Shown: piece by piece, positions 1 to 9,153 of the stretch | Position numbering within the stretch: position 1 is the first letter of the stretch | Layout of the letters: each line of letters begins with the position of its first letter | Origin: DALYLB01 sp964468345 | GTDB lineage: Bacteria > Acidobacteriota > Blastocatellia > RBC074 | NCBI GenBank assembly: GCA_964468345.1 | Contig: CAYXVZ010000001.1 | Span: 248,001 to 312,000, forward strand | Length of the DNA stretch: 64,000 nt | Direction of reading: 5' to 3' | The notes under the pieces: generated by a model | The model's input: only the letters and a program-made list of their open reading frames with translations | The model's database searches: none | What the model was told of the DNA's origin: nothing | Program-made: the position numbers and the translations under genes

Positions 1-1
1 G

Positions 2-1375
2 GGAAAAGAACAGGCCTTTTTTTACTTTGAAAGCTGCAAAGCGCGAACGCTGGTGGATCTGCTGATCAACGAACTGGAATTTTTTCCTACGGATCAAGAT
101 ACAGGGCAAACCGAGCTCTATCAGGAATGGTGCCGCCTTCGGGAAGAATTGCACTGGTATGCCAATAAAATCTCTCAATCAGAAAGGGGCACCGGCAGCC
201 GCATCTTCGAGATTGAAGAAAAGCTGCAGGATGAAATCAGAAAACGGGAGCGCGCGCTGGCGAGTCTGGTGCGCCGGGCCCAGATCGAAGCCCCGAATTT
301 TTTCTGGCTGCAAAATCCCACCGGTCTATCGATCCAGGAGCTTTACGATACCCTGGCTGAAGATGAAGCGCTGATCGAGTATTACCTCGATGGCAATGGC
401 TTGAAAATCTTCCTTGTCCAGAATCGCGAGTTGCAAATCCTGGAAAGTCCCTGCTCCCGGAAGGAGCTCAAGGGCCTGGTTTCCGAGCTGAAATTCCATA
501 TTGAAAAGTTTCAATATGGTTCCGCATATATATCCGCCTATCAGCAGAGCCTGTTCCACAATATGCAGGAATGCCTGCGCTTGCTCAACCACGCGCTGTT
601 CGAGCCGGTCGCCGGACTGGTCGCAGGCAAGAAACTGATCTTCATTCCATTCGACTTGCTTCACCAGGTGCCGTTTCAGGCTTTATACGATGGCGAGTCC
701 TATGTGTTGGATCGCCATGAAGTCACCTATGCGCCCAGTGCGCGCCTGCACGTGCTGACGTCGCGGCGCAGTCCCGAACGTAATGGCCCGCCGCGTCCCT
801 TGTTCTTCGGCGTGCCGGACGATGCGGCGCCACAAATCGCGGATGAGGTCCAGACTTTGAGCCGGTTGTTTCCTGAAGCACGCACATTCATCGGCGAAGC
901 CGCTTCCCCATCCGCGCTTTTGAAATCGTTACCGGACAGCGACCTCGTCCATATCGCCTCCCATGCAGTCTTTCGGCAGGACAACCCCATGTTTTCTTCA
1001 ATCCGGCTGACGGGAGCGTGGATCAATTTTTACGATATCTGCTCAATGCGCGTTCCCGGCTCGCTTGTGGTCTTGAGCGGATGTCACACCGGCGCGGGCA
1101 AAATTTCGGCCGGGGACGAACTGTTTGGGCTGATGCGAGGATTTCTCTATGCCGGCGCCTCTTCGCTGGTCCTGAGCCGGTGGGCCGTGGACGATCCGGC
1201 GACCTCCGAATTAATGAAGCTGTTTTATCAACGGCTGCGGCAAGGCGCCGAACTTCGCGTGGCCTTGCGAGAGGCGGCACTGGATTTGAAAAAGCAGTAC
1301 GAGCACCCTTATTATTGGGCGTCTTTTGTGCTCATTGGCCGCAATTTCCAGTATTACCGGGCCGATCAAATTTAG
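2..1375 (+). CDS. CHAT-domain caspase-like protease, 5' end outside window
   Basis: The frame is open from the first bases of the window, so the gene begins upstream and the GTG at 53 is internal. The first visible residues (a helix with FESCKARTLVDLL) resemble the last TPR-like helix that precedes CHAT domains. The C-terminal half is a CHAT domain (caspase HetF associated with TPRs). The likely catalytic His lies in HIASHA (codon 962-964) and the likely catalytic Cys in LSGCHTG (codon 1082-1084), at the positions of the family's usual HFATHG and LSACETG motifs. Proteins of this family are cytoplasmic cysteine proteases or pseudo-proteases used in regulation and, in some systems, defence. A small membrane protein starts 27 bp downstream on the same strand, so the two may be co-transcribed. 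The substrate cannot be told from sequence. Confidence 0.88.
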   Translation, partial: GKEQAFFYFESCKARTLVDLLINELEFFPTDQDTGQTELYQEWCRLREELHWYANKISQSERGTGSRIFEIEEKLQDEIRKRERALASLVRRAQIEAPNFFWLQNPTGLSIQELYDTLAEDEALIEYYLDGNGLKIFLVQNRELQILESPCSRKELKGLVSELKFHIEKFQYGSAYISAYQQSLFHNMQECLRLLNHALFEPVAGLVAGKKLIFIPFDLLHQVPFQALYDGESYVLDRHEVTYAPSARLHVLTSRRSPERNGPPRPLFFGVPDDAAPQIADEVQTLSRLFPEARTFIGEAASPSALLKSLPDSDLVHIASHAVFRQDNPMFSSIRLTGAWINFYDICSMRVPGSLVVLSGCHTGAGKISAGDELFGLMRGFLYAGASSLVLSRWAVDDPATSELMKLFYQRLRQGAELRVALREAALDLKKQYEHPYYWASFVLIGRNFQYYRADQI

Positions 1376-1402
1376 TTTGGGGACGACGCTCGCCAACTGC
1401 CC

Positions 1403-2125
1403 ATGGATCAACTGAAATTCTCTCTCGGTCCCTATGAATTATTCTCTTCCATTCTCGCAGGCGCGCCGCAGCTTCTCTGCCTGTTGCTGTTATATCGTCC
1501 CATCTCGGGAATGGCGGAACTGCTTCCCATCATCAAAGACAATTCTTCGTTTTCCATCGCCGCAACAATCATCCTGAGTTGCTATCTGCTCGGCAGCCTC
1601 TCATCGGGAATCACCTGGAACTATTTTTTGTTCCTGTGCTGGCTGTTCGGCGTCGATTACAGCTATTTTGGGAAAGTCGTGCTGCAGAAAATGGCGGAGA
1701 TCAAATCCAATCCAGAGAGGATGTCAGCGGAGTCGCTCGATTTCGAAGAGCGGCTGGCGGTGCTCCTGCTAAAAAAGATTGGTTCGATCGAAGCCCTGGG
1801 CATGCTCGATGCGCGCCTGATTCCATATCTTCGTCTTCATTCCCTGCCTACGATTTCCGTGGTCGAAACCTATCTCGCCCAGCATATTATGCTGCGAGCG
1901 CTTTCCTTCGGTTTCCTGCTGCTGACAATCGTGCTCGCCATCAATATCTTTCGCGTGCCCGTCTTCCGCTTTGAACAGATCCTGATGTTGCTGGGCGCGT
2001 TTTTGATCAGCCTGCTGGCGTTTCGCCGTTCCATTTCCTTTCGGAAATGGCGGTATCGGGAAATATTGCTTACCTTCTATCATCTCGCTTCCGGTGAAAA
2101 GCAAAAAGGCGCCGAGCCCGCGTAA
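1403..2125 (+). CDS. Four-helix membrane protein of unknown function next to CHAT protease
   Basis: This 240-residue protein is not one I recognise. It has two N-terminal hydrophobic segments (about residues 14-34 and 50-72) and two C-terminal ones (about 167-185 and 191-206). Between them lies an amphipathic central part of about 90 residues rich in Glu, Lys and Leu, probably cytoplasmic. There is no signal peptide cleavage site and no enzyme motif. It lies 27 bp behind the CHAT protease gene, too close for an obvious independent promoter, so it is probably translated from the same mRNA and may anchor, inhibit or be cleaved by the CHAT protein. That link is inference from position only. Confidence 0.7.
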   Translation: MDQLKFSLGPYELFSSILAGAPQLLCLLLLYRPISGMAELLPIIKDNSSFSIAATIILSCYLLGSLSSGITWNYFLFLCWLFGVDYSYFGKVVLQKMAEIKSNPERMSAESLDFEERLAVLLLKKIGSIEALGMLDARLIPYLRLHSLPTISVVETYLAQHIMLRALSFGFLLLTIVLAINIFRVPVFRFEQILMLLGAFLISLLAFRRSISFRKWRYREILLTFYHLASGEKQKGAEPA

Positions 2126-2373
2126 GAGCTTGCTCTTCGCCTGAGCCCTGCTCTTTTCGTCGGCCTCATACTCTGGTCTGCTTCTTCGAGCCATAGACAC
2201 AGCCAAGACTATCTGCAATTCTACCCAATCACTTCCCTTCCATCAGAGCCGCCACATTCGACAATGGAAAGCCAATACTTTAGGCTGAAAAAGACGGCAT
2301 GTTCGTTCTCGCCGTTCAATTGGGATGAAAACGTATCAACAACAAATCAACAATTGAGGAGTAGGAAGAAATT
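2126..2373. other. Intergenic region upstream of phosphoketolase
   Basis: This 248-bp gap separates the membrane protein gene from the phosphoketolase gene. I see no convincing ORF or terminator. The last 20 bases hold a strong ribosome-binding region (GAGGAG followed by AGGAAG) for the downstream ATG at 2374. A promoter for the phosphoketolase must lie here if it is not read through from upstream, but I cannot assign -35/-10 boxes with confidence. Confidence 0.4.
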
Positions 2374-4743
2374 ATGCGTGAGCCAAAGTCGAAAACGCTC
2401 CCGTCGGAGTTATTGCAGCGAATAGACGCATACTGGCGGGCGGCCAATTATCTTTCGGTGGGACAGATCTATCTGTTCGATAATCCGCTCTTGCGGGAGC
2501 CGCTTCAGCGCAAACATATCAAGCCTCGTCTGCTCGGACACTGGGGGACGACGCCCGGACTGAATTTCATTTATGCGCATCTCAATCGAATCATCAAGGA
2601 ACAGGACCTGAATGTTCTCTATATCACCGGCCCCGGGCATGGCGGTCCCGGCCTGGTGGCGAACACTTATCTCGAAGGCACGTACAGCGAAATTTACAAC
2701 AATATCTCCCAGGACGAAGAAGGGATGCGATTGCTGTTCAAGCAGTTTTCGTTTCCGGGCGGAATTCCCAGCCATGTGGCGCCCGAAACGCCAGGGTCGA
2801 TCCACGAAGGCGGCGAACTGGGATATGCAGTCGCGCACGCCTACGGGGCAGCCTTCGACAATCCGGATCTGCTGGTCGCCTGCGTTGTCGGCGACGGTGA
2901 AGCGGAGACCGGCGCGCTGGCCGCAAGCTGGCATTCGAATAAATTCCTGAACCCCGCCCGGGATGGCGCGGTGCTGCCGATTCTGCATTTGAATGGATAC
3001 AAAATCGCGGGGCCGACAGTGCTGGCCCGCCTGCCGCACGAGGAGTTGGAATCGCTTTTTCGGGGATATGGCTATACGCCGTATTTCGTCGAGGGCGACG
3101 ATCCCGCCGAGATGCATCAAGTGATGGCCGGCACGCTAGACGCCATTATTGCGGAGATCAAAGCCATTCAGCACGAGGCGCGCGCACAAGGATTCAAAAA
3201 GCGCCCCATGTGGCCGATGATTATCCTGCGTTCGCCCAAAGGATGGACCGGGCCGAAGGAAGTGGATGGGAAGTTGGCTGAAAACAGCTTCCGCTCACAT
3301 CAGGTTCCGATGGGAGAAATGGATAGCCCCGAGCATATACATCTTCTCGAAGCTTGGATGAAAAGCTACCGTCCCGAAGAACTCTTCGATGAAACAGGAA
3401 GACTCAAGCCCGAACTTGCGGAACTTGCTCCGACCGGTGCGCGGCGAATGGGAGCAAACCCGCACGCCAACGGCGGCCTGCTATTGCACGATCTGCGCCT
3501 GCCCGACTTCACCGAATATGCGGTCGATGTTCCCGCCCCCGGCGCGGTCGCGGCGGAATCAACGCGTGTGCAAGGGCAGTTCATTCGCGATGTGATGCAG
3601 CGCAATCAAAAGAATTTCCGCGTCTTTTCGCCCGACGAAACAGCTTCGAACCGTTGGAATGCGGTCTTTGAGACGGAAAAGCGATGCTCAACCGCGGAGA
3701 TCTTCCCGACCGATGATCATGTAGCGCCGGACGGCCGCGTGATGGAAGTGCTCAGCGAACATATGTGCCAGGGATGGCTGGAAGGTTATCTTTTGACGGG
3801 GCGGCACGGATTCTTTTCCTGCTACGAGGCGTTTATTCACATCGTCGATTCGATGTTCAACCAGCATGCGAAATGGTTGAAAGTCACACGTCACATTCCA
3901 TGGCGGCAATCGATCGCATCGTTGAATTACCTGCTGACGTCGCACGTCTGGCGACAGGATCATAACGGATTCAGTCATCAGGATCCGGGGTTTATCGATC
4001 ATGTCGTGAACAAAAAAGCGGAAATCATTCGCGTCTACCTTCCGCCGGATGCGAATACCCTGCTCTCTGTGACCGATCATTGCCTGCGCAGCCGGGATTA
4101 TGTCAACGTCATCGTTGCCGGAAAACAGCCAGCGCCGCAATGGCTGAATATGGATGCCGCCATCAAGCATTCGACAATGGGCATCAGCATATGGGAATGG
4201 GCCAGCAACGACCGCGGAGGCGAACCCGATGTGGTGATGGCCTGTTGTGGCGATGTGCCCACGCTGGAAACCCTGGCCGCGGTCGATCTGATCCGCCGCC
4301 ATTTGCCGGAACTGAAGGTCCGCGTGATCAACGTGGTTAATCTGATGAAGCTGCAGCCGCAGCGCGAACACCCGCACGGCCTGAGCGATGCGGATTTCGA
4401 TACGCTTTTCACAAAAGACAAACCCGTGGTATTCGCATTTCACGGCTACCCGTGGCTCATTCACCGGCTGACCTATCGCCGCACAAATCACGATAATCTG
4501 CACGTTCGCGGGTACAAGGAGGAAGGCACCACAACGACGCCTTTCGACATGGTCGTCATCAACGATCTGGACCGTTATCATCTCGTCATGGATGTGATCG
4601 ATCGCGTGCCGCACCTGGGATCGAAGGCTGCCTACGTCAAACAGGCGCTGACCGAAAAACTGATCGAGCACAAACGGTATATTACCGAGTACGGCGAAGA
4701 TATGCCGGAGATCCGCGATTGGAAGTGGGAGCCCCGCGGCTAG
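2374..4743 (+). CDS. xfp: Xylulose-5-phosphate/fructose-6-phosphate phosphoketolase
   Basis: A 789-residue thiamine-diphosphate enzyme that splits xylulose 5-phosphate or fructose 6-phosphate with phosphate to give acetyl phosphate plus glyceraldehyde 3-phosphate or erythrose 4-phosphate. Length is normal for the family (about 780-825). Visible signatures are GPGH at residues 86-89, the TPP-binding GDGEAETG at 173-180, HLNGYKI near 207, and the family's typical C-terminal segment including FHGYPWLIHRLTYRR. The ATG at 2374 has AGGAAG 8 bases upstream. It lies next to other sugar-phosphate genes (dgoK, gluconate kinase, tal-pgi, pgl), so it probably channels pentose/hexose phosphates to acetyl phosphate. 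The dual substrate range is a family property, not visible here. Confidence 0.96.
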   Translation: MREPKSKTLPSELLQRIDAYWRAANYLSVGQIYLFDNPLLREPLQRKHIKPRLLGHWGTTPGLNFIYAHLNRIIKEQDLNVLYITGPGHGGPGLVANTYLEGTYSEIYNNISQDEEGMRLLFKQFSFPGGIPSHVAPETPGSIHEGGELGYAVAHAYGAAFDNPDLLVACVVGDGEAETGALAASWHSNKFLNPARDGAVLPILHLNGYKIAGPTVLARLPHEELESLFRGYGYTPYFVEGDDPAEMHQVMAGTLDAIIAEIKAIQHEARAQGFKKRPMWPMIILRSPKGWTGPKEVDGKLAENSFRSHQVPMGEMDSPEHIHLLEAWMKSYRPEELFDETGRLKPELAELAPTGARRMGANPHANGGLLLHDLRLPDFTEYAVDVPAPGAVAAESTRVQGQFIRDVMQRNQKNFRVFSPDETASNRWNAVFETEKRCSTAEIFPTDDHVAPDGRVMEVLSEHMCQGWLEGYLLTGRHGFFSCYEAFIHIVDSMFNQHAKWLKVTRHIPWRQSIASLNYLLTSHVWRQDHNGFSHQDPGFIDHVVNKKAEIIRVYLPPDANTLLSVTDHCLRSRDYVNVIVAGKQPAPQWLNMDAAIKHSTMGISIWEWASNDRGGEPDVVMACCGDVPTLETLAAVDLIRRHLPELKVRVINVVNLMKLQPQREHPHGLSDADFDTLFTKDKPVVFAFHGYPWLIHRLTYRRTNHDNLHVRGYKEEGTTTTPFDMVVINDLDRYHLVMDVIDRVPHLGSKAAYVKQALTEKLIEHKRYITEYGEDMPEIRDWKWEPRG

Positions 4744-4760
4744 TGCAAGAAAGTGGATGT

Positions 4761-4825
4761 ACAGAAAAATGGAGGACAGAAAAATTGTAGCGATTGTACA
4801 ATTTTTCTGTCCTCCATTTTTCTGT
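4761..4825. terminator. Perfect 29-bp inverted repeat between convergent genes
   Basis: Arms 4761-4789 and 4797-4825 are perfectly complementary with a 7-base loop (GCGATTG). The left arm is purine-rich (it starts ACAGAAAAATGGAGG) and the right arm pyrimidine-rich. It sits 18 bp after the phosphoketolase stop and 10 bp before the dgoK stop, which lie on opposite strands. The natural reading is a bidirectional terminator, although no clean T-run follows the stem. The arms are much longer than a usual intrinsic terminator, as in several other hairpins of this window. Confidence 0.75.
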
Positions 4826-4835
4826 GCGTACTATG

Positions 4836-5822
4836 TTAGGGGCGCAGAATGCGATTGAATCCGGCAAGCATGGCCGTCTCGATTTCCGCGTCGCCGACCA
4901 GAGACGAGTCGATGGAACGGGAGGCGAGCACGGATTGCCACGCCTGCGCAAGCGCGCCGCCGCCGGTGATTGCAACCGGTTGTTCGGGCGTGAGCAGCTT
5001 GCGCGAAAGCATCGCATCCAAGTCAGAAGCGAGATAAACGCCGATCAGATAGGCCAGCCGTTGTTCCGCGGTGCCGTCGCTGCGCTGTTGCAGCAGCCTT
5101 ACGCAAAAGAGCGCGCGCGCAAGCCCGGAGACCCGCTGCTCTTCCATTCCCGCCCGCAGCCATGCGTCATCGAGAGCGGCCAAGCGTTCGTGCGGCACGG
5201 CGTCGGCGAGAATCGTCTGCGTCTGTGTGGTATGGATCAGTTCGCCGGACATCGACGTCACGCTGGAAGCAATGCGGGAATGCCCGTCGATATTGATCAC
5301 TTTCCAATGCGATCCGAGATTGAGCAGCATGGATCGCGGCATAAGCCGGCCCGTTGCAAGAAGGCCGAGGCAGAGAGTCTCTTCGCCGCGCATGACATCG
5401 GCTTCGCGAACGGAGGCATAGGTGCATGGCACCGGGCCGCAACGAACGCCCGGCACCAGCAGAAATGGAAGCGAGGTGACCGCTGGAAAGTCGTGGGCTT
5501 CGGTTGCGCCGGCAAGTTCCGCCGCGCCGGCTGGCGCCGAAAGATGCGGGATTTCTTTCAGGCCCAATGGAGACGTGATCATTCCGGCGGCAATTACATA
5601 TTGCAGGCCTCCGGCGTCCGCCTGCTTCATCAGCCGCTCGATCATCTCGCGAAGCGCCGCCTGCAGCTTTTGATTCGTCCCTTCGCGCGCCGTGTCGCGC
5701 ACGCCGACCATGGCCTGTTCCCGGGCCTGAACCGATCCGTCTCGCACCAGCCAGACGCGTGTATTCGTCGTGCCCGCATCTACGGCCAGGAATGCGGCAT
5801 TTCGTTCCAAATGAATTTTCAT
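4836..5822 (-). CDS. dgoK: 2-dehydro-3-deoxygalactonokinase
   Basis: A 328-residue kinase of the ASKHA fold. The phosphate-1 loop DAGTTNTR is at residues 15-22, and the remaining sequence matches the DgoK family (GLKEIPHLSAPAG, VPGVRC, LGSHWK, MSGELI). The family phosphorylates 2-keto-3-deoxy-galactonate in the De Ley-Doudoroff route for D-galactonate. The start at 5822 is chosen because AAGGGG lies 8 bases upstream. Longer in-frame starts would overlap the divergent pseudouridine synthase gene. No DgoA aldolase or DgoD dehydratase is in the window, so the pathway would have to be completed elsewhere. The gap to the divergent gene is 67 bp and must hold both promoters. Confidence 0.92.
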   Translation of the reverse strand: MKIHLERNAAFLAVDAGTTNTRVWLVRDGSVQAREQAMVGVRDTAREGTNQKLQAALREMIERLMKQADAGGLQYVIAAGMITSPLGLKEIPHLSAPAGAAELAGATEAHDFPAVTSLPFLLVPGVRCGPVPCTYASVREADVMRGEETLCLGLLATGRLMPRSMLLNLGSHWKVINIDGHSRIASSVTSMSGELIHTTQTQTILADAVPHERLAALDDAWLRAGMEEQRVSGLARALFCVRLLQQRSDGTAEQRLAYLIGVYLASDLDAMLSRKLLTPEQPVAITGGGALAQAWQSVLASRSIDSSLVGDAEIETAMLAGFNRILRP

Positions 5823-5889
5823 GATGATCCCCTTTTGGGTGTACACTTGCAGATACGCGGATGGTATCAGAGAACCCGAAAAACAGCAT

Positions 5890-6846
5890 ATGAAGAAACA
5901 ACAGGGACAATCCTGGACAGTGACGGAAGATGAGGCCGGATTACGGCTGGATAAATGGCTGGCGGCGGAAAGCCGCCTGGGCTCGCGTTCGCGGGCCCTC
6001 GATGCGCTCTCAAAACGCAAAGTCTTCCTCAATGATGTCGAGCAAAGCAATGCGGATGCGGCGACAAAGCTGACGCCAAAACAGATTGTTCGCATCTGGA
6101 TGGACCGCCCCGGCAGCGCGGAACGACGCTATTCCGAACGAAAATCGGAAGGACTGCACCTGATTTATGAAGACGCCGCGATGCTCGTAATCAATAAGCC
6201 GGCGGGCCAGTTGACCGTGCCGATGCCCGGTGAAGCTGAAGAGACGTCCCTGCTCGATCAGGTCCGGCTTCATTTGCGGTCGCACAGAAAGACAGAGCCG
6301 CAGGTCGTGCATCGCATCGATCGCGACACCTCCGGCCTGGTCGTTTTCGCCAAAACACCGCAGGCGCAGCGAAGCCTGAAGGAGCAATTTGAGAAGCGGG
6401 AGCCGGAGCGAATCTATCTCGCCGTCGTTGAGGGGCACCCTGAACCTTTGACGGGAACCTGGCGCGATCGGATGGTCTGGGATTCCGAAAACCTGGTGCA
6501 ACGGCTGGCGCTGTCCGCGGATGGCAAAGTGCAGGAAGCGATCAGCCGATACCGCGTGCTTGAAAAGCTGGGAAAGGCTTCGTTGATCGAGGTCAGTCTG
6601 GTGACGGGAAAACAGCATCAGATCCGCTTCCAAGCGGGATCGAGAGGCTATCCGCTGATCGGAGAAAAAAAATACCGCTTCGGTCGAGCGCGCGTCGATT
6701 ATCTCAACTTTTCGCGGCAGGCGCTGCATGCGCATCGACTGAAGTTCAAACACCCGGTCGAAGGACGCATATTGACCTTTGAGGTCGAGGCGCCAGAGGA
6801 TTTTCAGCGCCTGCTCAGACAGTTGCAATCAAAATCCGTTCATTGA
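5890..6846 (+). CDS. RluA-family pseudouridine synthase
   Basis: A 318-residue enzyme expected to convert specific uridines in rRNA or tRNA to pseudouridine. An N-terminal S4 RNA-binding region (about residues 12-75; RLDKWLAAESRLGSRSRALD) precedes the catalytic domain. The hallmark HRIDRDTSG spans residues 141-149, with the catalytic Asp at 144. VTGKQHQIRFQ and HAHRLKFKHP complete the RluA pattern. The ATG at 5890 is preferred to the ORF's upstream codon at 5821, which would overlap the start of dgoK. The exact target (RluC/RluD-type or other) cannot be decided. Its 3' end overlaps the convergent gene by 7 bp. Confidence 0.9.
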   Translation: MKKQQGQSWTVTEDEAGLRLDKWLAAESRLGSRSRALDALSKRKVFLNDVEQSNADAATKLTPKQIVRIWMDRPGSAERRYSERKSEGLHLIYEDAAMLVINKPAGQLTVPMPGEAEETSLLDQVRLHLRSHRKTEPQVVHRIDRDTSGLVVFAKTPQAQRSLKEQFEKREPERIYLAVVEGHPEPLTGTWRDRMVWDSENLVQRLALSADGKVQEAISRYRVLEKLGKASLIEVSLVTGKQHQIRFQAGSRGYPLIGEKKYRFGRARVDYLNFSRQALHAHRLKFKHPVEGRILTFEVEAPEDFQRLLRQLQSKSVH

Positions 6847-7460
6847 ATCCATCCCAGCCTGCGCAGGACCTGATAGGCGACATCCCGACCAGCCCAGTCC
6901 GCAAGAATTTCGGGTCGATTGCCGCCGATCGGCGGCATTGGAACGCGGGAACGCGGCTGTTGCGGGTACCCCACGCCGGAGCCGATCATTTTCCCGGTCT
7001 TGGCTTCATATAAAGTGTATCGCAATTCGAACCCGCCGAATGAATTAGAGGTCATGTTGTCGACTCGAAATTCCATCAAAACAACCCAGGTATCGTCGGA
7101 ATCCTTGGCGGCCTTCATCGCATCCGAGCGGTTCTGATTGGTGGCTTCCCGCAGCATGAGCCCCTTGATCAGATCCTTGGCCTCTTCCAGAAAACCGCGG
7201 CGAGCCATATCCGGATAGAAATTCGAAATTCCGATATCAGGCAGTTCCGTCATCGCCATCAAGGTTCGCGGCGGCTCTTTTTTCTTCTCTTCCGCTTCAG
7301 GTTGAATTTCGGGTTCGGGCTGGGTCCGAAGCTCCGGTTGATTGACGCCCTGCACGGGCGGCGTGGGATCGGCCTTCTTTTGCTTGCGCCCCGACTGGCC
7401 CTGCGCCAGAGCCGTCAATGCCACCAAGACGATTGCGATGAAGAGTAGCTGTTTCCGCAT
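6840..7460 (-). CDS. Secreted hypothetical protein with Pro/Glu-rich linker
   Basis: This 206-residue protein is not recognised. It begins with a clear signal peptide (residues 1-20, ending ALTALAQG). A charged, proline- and glutamate-rich linker follows (about 25-65), then a globular domain with FRVDNMTSNSFGGFELRY and YEAKTGKMIGSG. The globular part looks like a soluble periplasmic domain of mixed alpha/beta composition. The start has an excellent GGAGGT ribosome-binding site 9 bases before the ATG. Its stop overlaps the end of the pseudouridine synthase gene on the other strand. No operon partner is apparent. Confidence 0.75.
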   Translation of the reverse strand: MRKQLLFIAIVLVALTALAQGQSGRKQKKADPTPPVQGVNQPELRTQPEPEIQPEAEEKKKEPPRTLMAMTELPDIGISNFYPDMARRGFLEEAKDLIKGLMLREATNQNRSDAMKAAKDSDDTWVVLMEFRVDNMTSNSFGGFELRYTLYEAKTGKMIGSGVGYPQQPRSRVPMPPIGGNRPEILADWAGRDVAYQVLRRLGWIQ

Positions 7461-7625
7461 GCGTTGACCTCCGGAATTGTCTGCTGCCTTTTTTCGGCCT
7501 CTGTGTGGGAATGAATCACAGAGTCATGATCATTTCATATCGTGCTGTTTAGGTGAATACTAATCCTGGATTTACGCGGACACAAATTGCCCTGAGGCTT
7601 TTGGGCAAGTTATCATTAGGGCGAA

Positions 7626-9128
7626 ATGTCTACGATCACACCGGCAGGAGCAAAACTTCCCTTCGTATTCGCACTCGATGTGGGAACATCGTCTGTGCGA
7701 ACGCTGCTGTACGATGCCCTCGGTCGACAAATCGAACGAATCGAAGGCCGCACCAAATACCAGATGACGGCAACCCCGGACGGCGGCGTCGAAATCGACG
7801 CGGACGTTCTGGTGGATCATATCTGCCGAACGATCGATGAGGGCCTGCGCGAAGCAGCGGCGGTGATTCCCAATCTGGAAGGCGCAATCAGCGTCGTCGG
7901 CTACAGCAACTTCTGGCATGCGATGATGGGCGTCGATGCGGAAGGCCGTGCCGTAACGCCGCTGTATAACTGGAGCGACACGCGCAGCGCCTCGGATGCG
8001 CAGGAACTGGGTCATCGGTTGGGCGTCGAATGGATTCATCAACAGACGGGCGTCGTCCCGCACGCAAGTTATTACCCCGCCAAAATCACCTGGCTGCGCC
8101 GGACAAAGCCGGAACAATTCGCACGCGTTACCCGATGGGTTTCGATCGGAGAGTATCTCTATTCCAAACTCTTCGGCCGATTCGTATGCGGCGTCGGCAT
8201 GGCGACGGGGACGGGATTGTTCGATCCCAATGCGAATCGATGGAATCCGGAAATGCTGGCGGTCCTTGAAATCAAACCGGAACAGCTCTCTGTGCTGGCC
8301 GCGGACGACGAGGCGCTCGACAATTTACGGAGCGAATATGCATCGAGCTGGCCCGCGTTGCGCAATGCGAAATGGATGCCCGCCACCGGCGACGGCGCAA
8401 CCAGCAATATCGGCTCAGGTTGTTTTACGCGCGAACTGATTGCGATCAACGTCGGCACATCGGGCGCGATGCGAACCTGTTGGCCCGCCGATCGCGTGCA
8501 GATTCCCAAAGGCCTGTGGTGTTATCGCGCGGATCGGCAGCATGCGCTGATCGGAGGCGCCCTCTCGAATGCGGGCGACGTGTTCGAATGGTGCCGGACG
8601 CGCCTGCGGATCGATACCGCGGAAGTCGAAGCGCAACTTTCGGCCGGCAAACCCGATTCCCACGCCCTGACCGTCTTGCCGTTTTTCTCAGGCGAACGCA
8701 GCACCGGCTGGCACGATTCGGCGCGGGCCGCATTTCACGGCCTGAGCCTGAGCACCCAACCGATCGATATTCTGCGGGCTTCGCTTGAAGCCGTCTGTTA
8801 CCGCTTCGCGGCGATTTATGAAAGATTGAAAGATGAATTGTCGCCAAACGCCCGAATCATTGCGTCCGGCGGCGGAATTCTGGCTTCGCGCTCGTGGACA
8901 CAAATGATGTCGGACGTGATCGGCGTTCCAGTCGTCGCTTCCGGTGTGGCGGAAGCCTCCAGCCGCGGCGCTGCCCTCCTGGCCATGAAAGCCATGGGCA
9001 CAATTTCGAAATTCGATGAATTGCCCACGCCGCTCGGCGAAACTTTCGGCCCCGATCCCGATAAGCACAATCTTTATCTGCGCGGCCGTCAGCGACAGGA
9101 AGCGCTCTATGATTTATTGATGGATTGA
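7626..9128 (+). CDS. FGGY-family carbohydrate kinase, probably gluconokinase
   Basis: A 500-residue ATP-dependent sugar kinase of the FGGY family. The N-terminal phosphate loop DVGTSS starts at residue 18. INVGTSGAMR and GGALSNAGDVFEW lie in the middle, and ASGGGILASRSWTQMMSDV in the C-terminal ATPase half is the FGGY signature 2 region. Length is standard. The family includes xylulokinase, glycerol kinase and gluconokinase. The neighbours (tal-pgi and 6-phosphogluconolactonase downstream, dgoK upstream) favour gluconate as substrate, giving 6-phosphogluconate, but substrate choice is inference. The ribosome-binding site is weak (AGGGCG). Confidence 0.85.
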   Translation: MSTITPAGAKLPFVFALDVGTSSVRTLLYDALGRQIERIEGRTKYQMTATPDGGVEIDADVLVDHICRTIDEGLREAAAVIPNLEGAISVVGYSNFWHAMMGVDAEGRAVTPLYNWSDTRSASDAQELGHRLGVEWIHQQTGVVPHASYYPAKITWLRRTKPEQFARVTRWVSIGEYLYSKLFGRFVCGVGMATGTGLFDPNANRWNPEMLAVLEIKPEQLSVLAADDEALDNLRSEYASSWPALRNAKWMPATGDGATSNIGSGCFTRELIAINVGTSGAMRTCWPADRVQIPKGLWCYRADRQHALIGGALSNAGDVFEWCRTRLRIDTAEVEAQLSAGKPDSHALTVLPFFSGERSTGWHDSARAAFHGLSLSTQPIDILRASLEAVCYRFAAIYERLKDELSPNARIIASGGGILASRSWTQMMSDVIGVPVVASGVAEASSRGAALLAMKAMGTISKFDELPTPLGETFGPDPDKHNLYLRGRQRQEALYDLLMD

Positions 9129-9153
9129 ATTGGAAGAAATAAAAATGGGAGAA

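Noticed and set aside
4794..5933. 379-residue plus-strand frame over dgoK
   Set aside because: Antisense to dgoK, which has clear motifs and a ribosome-binding site.
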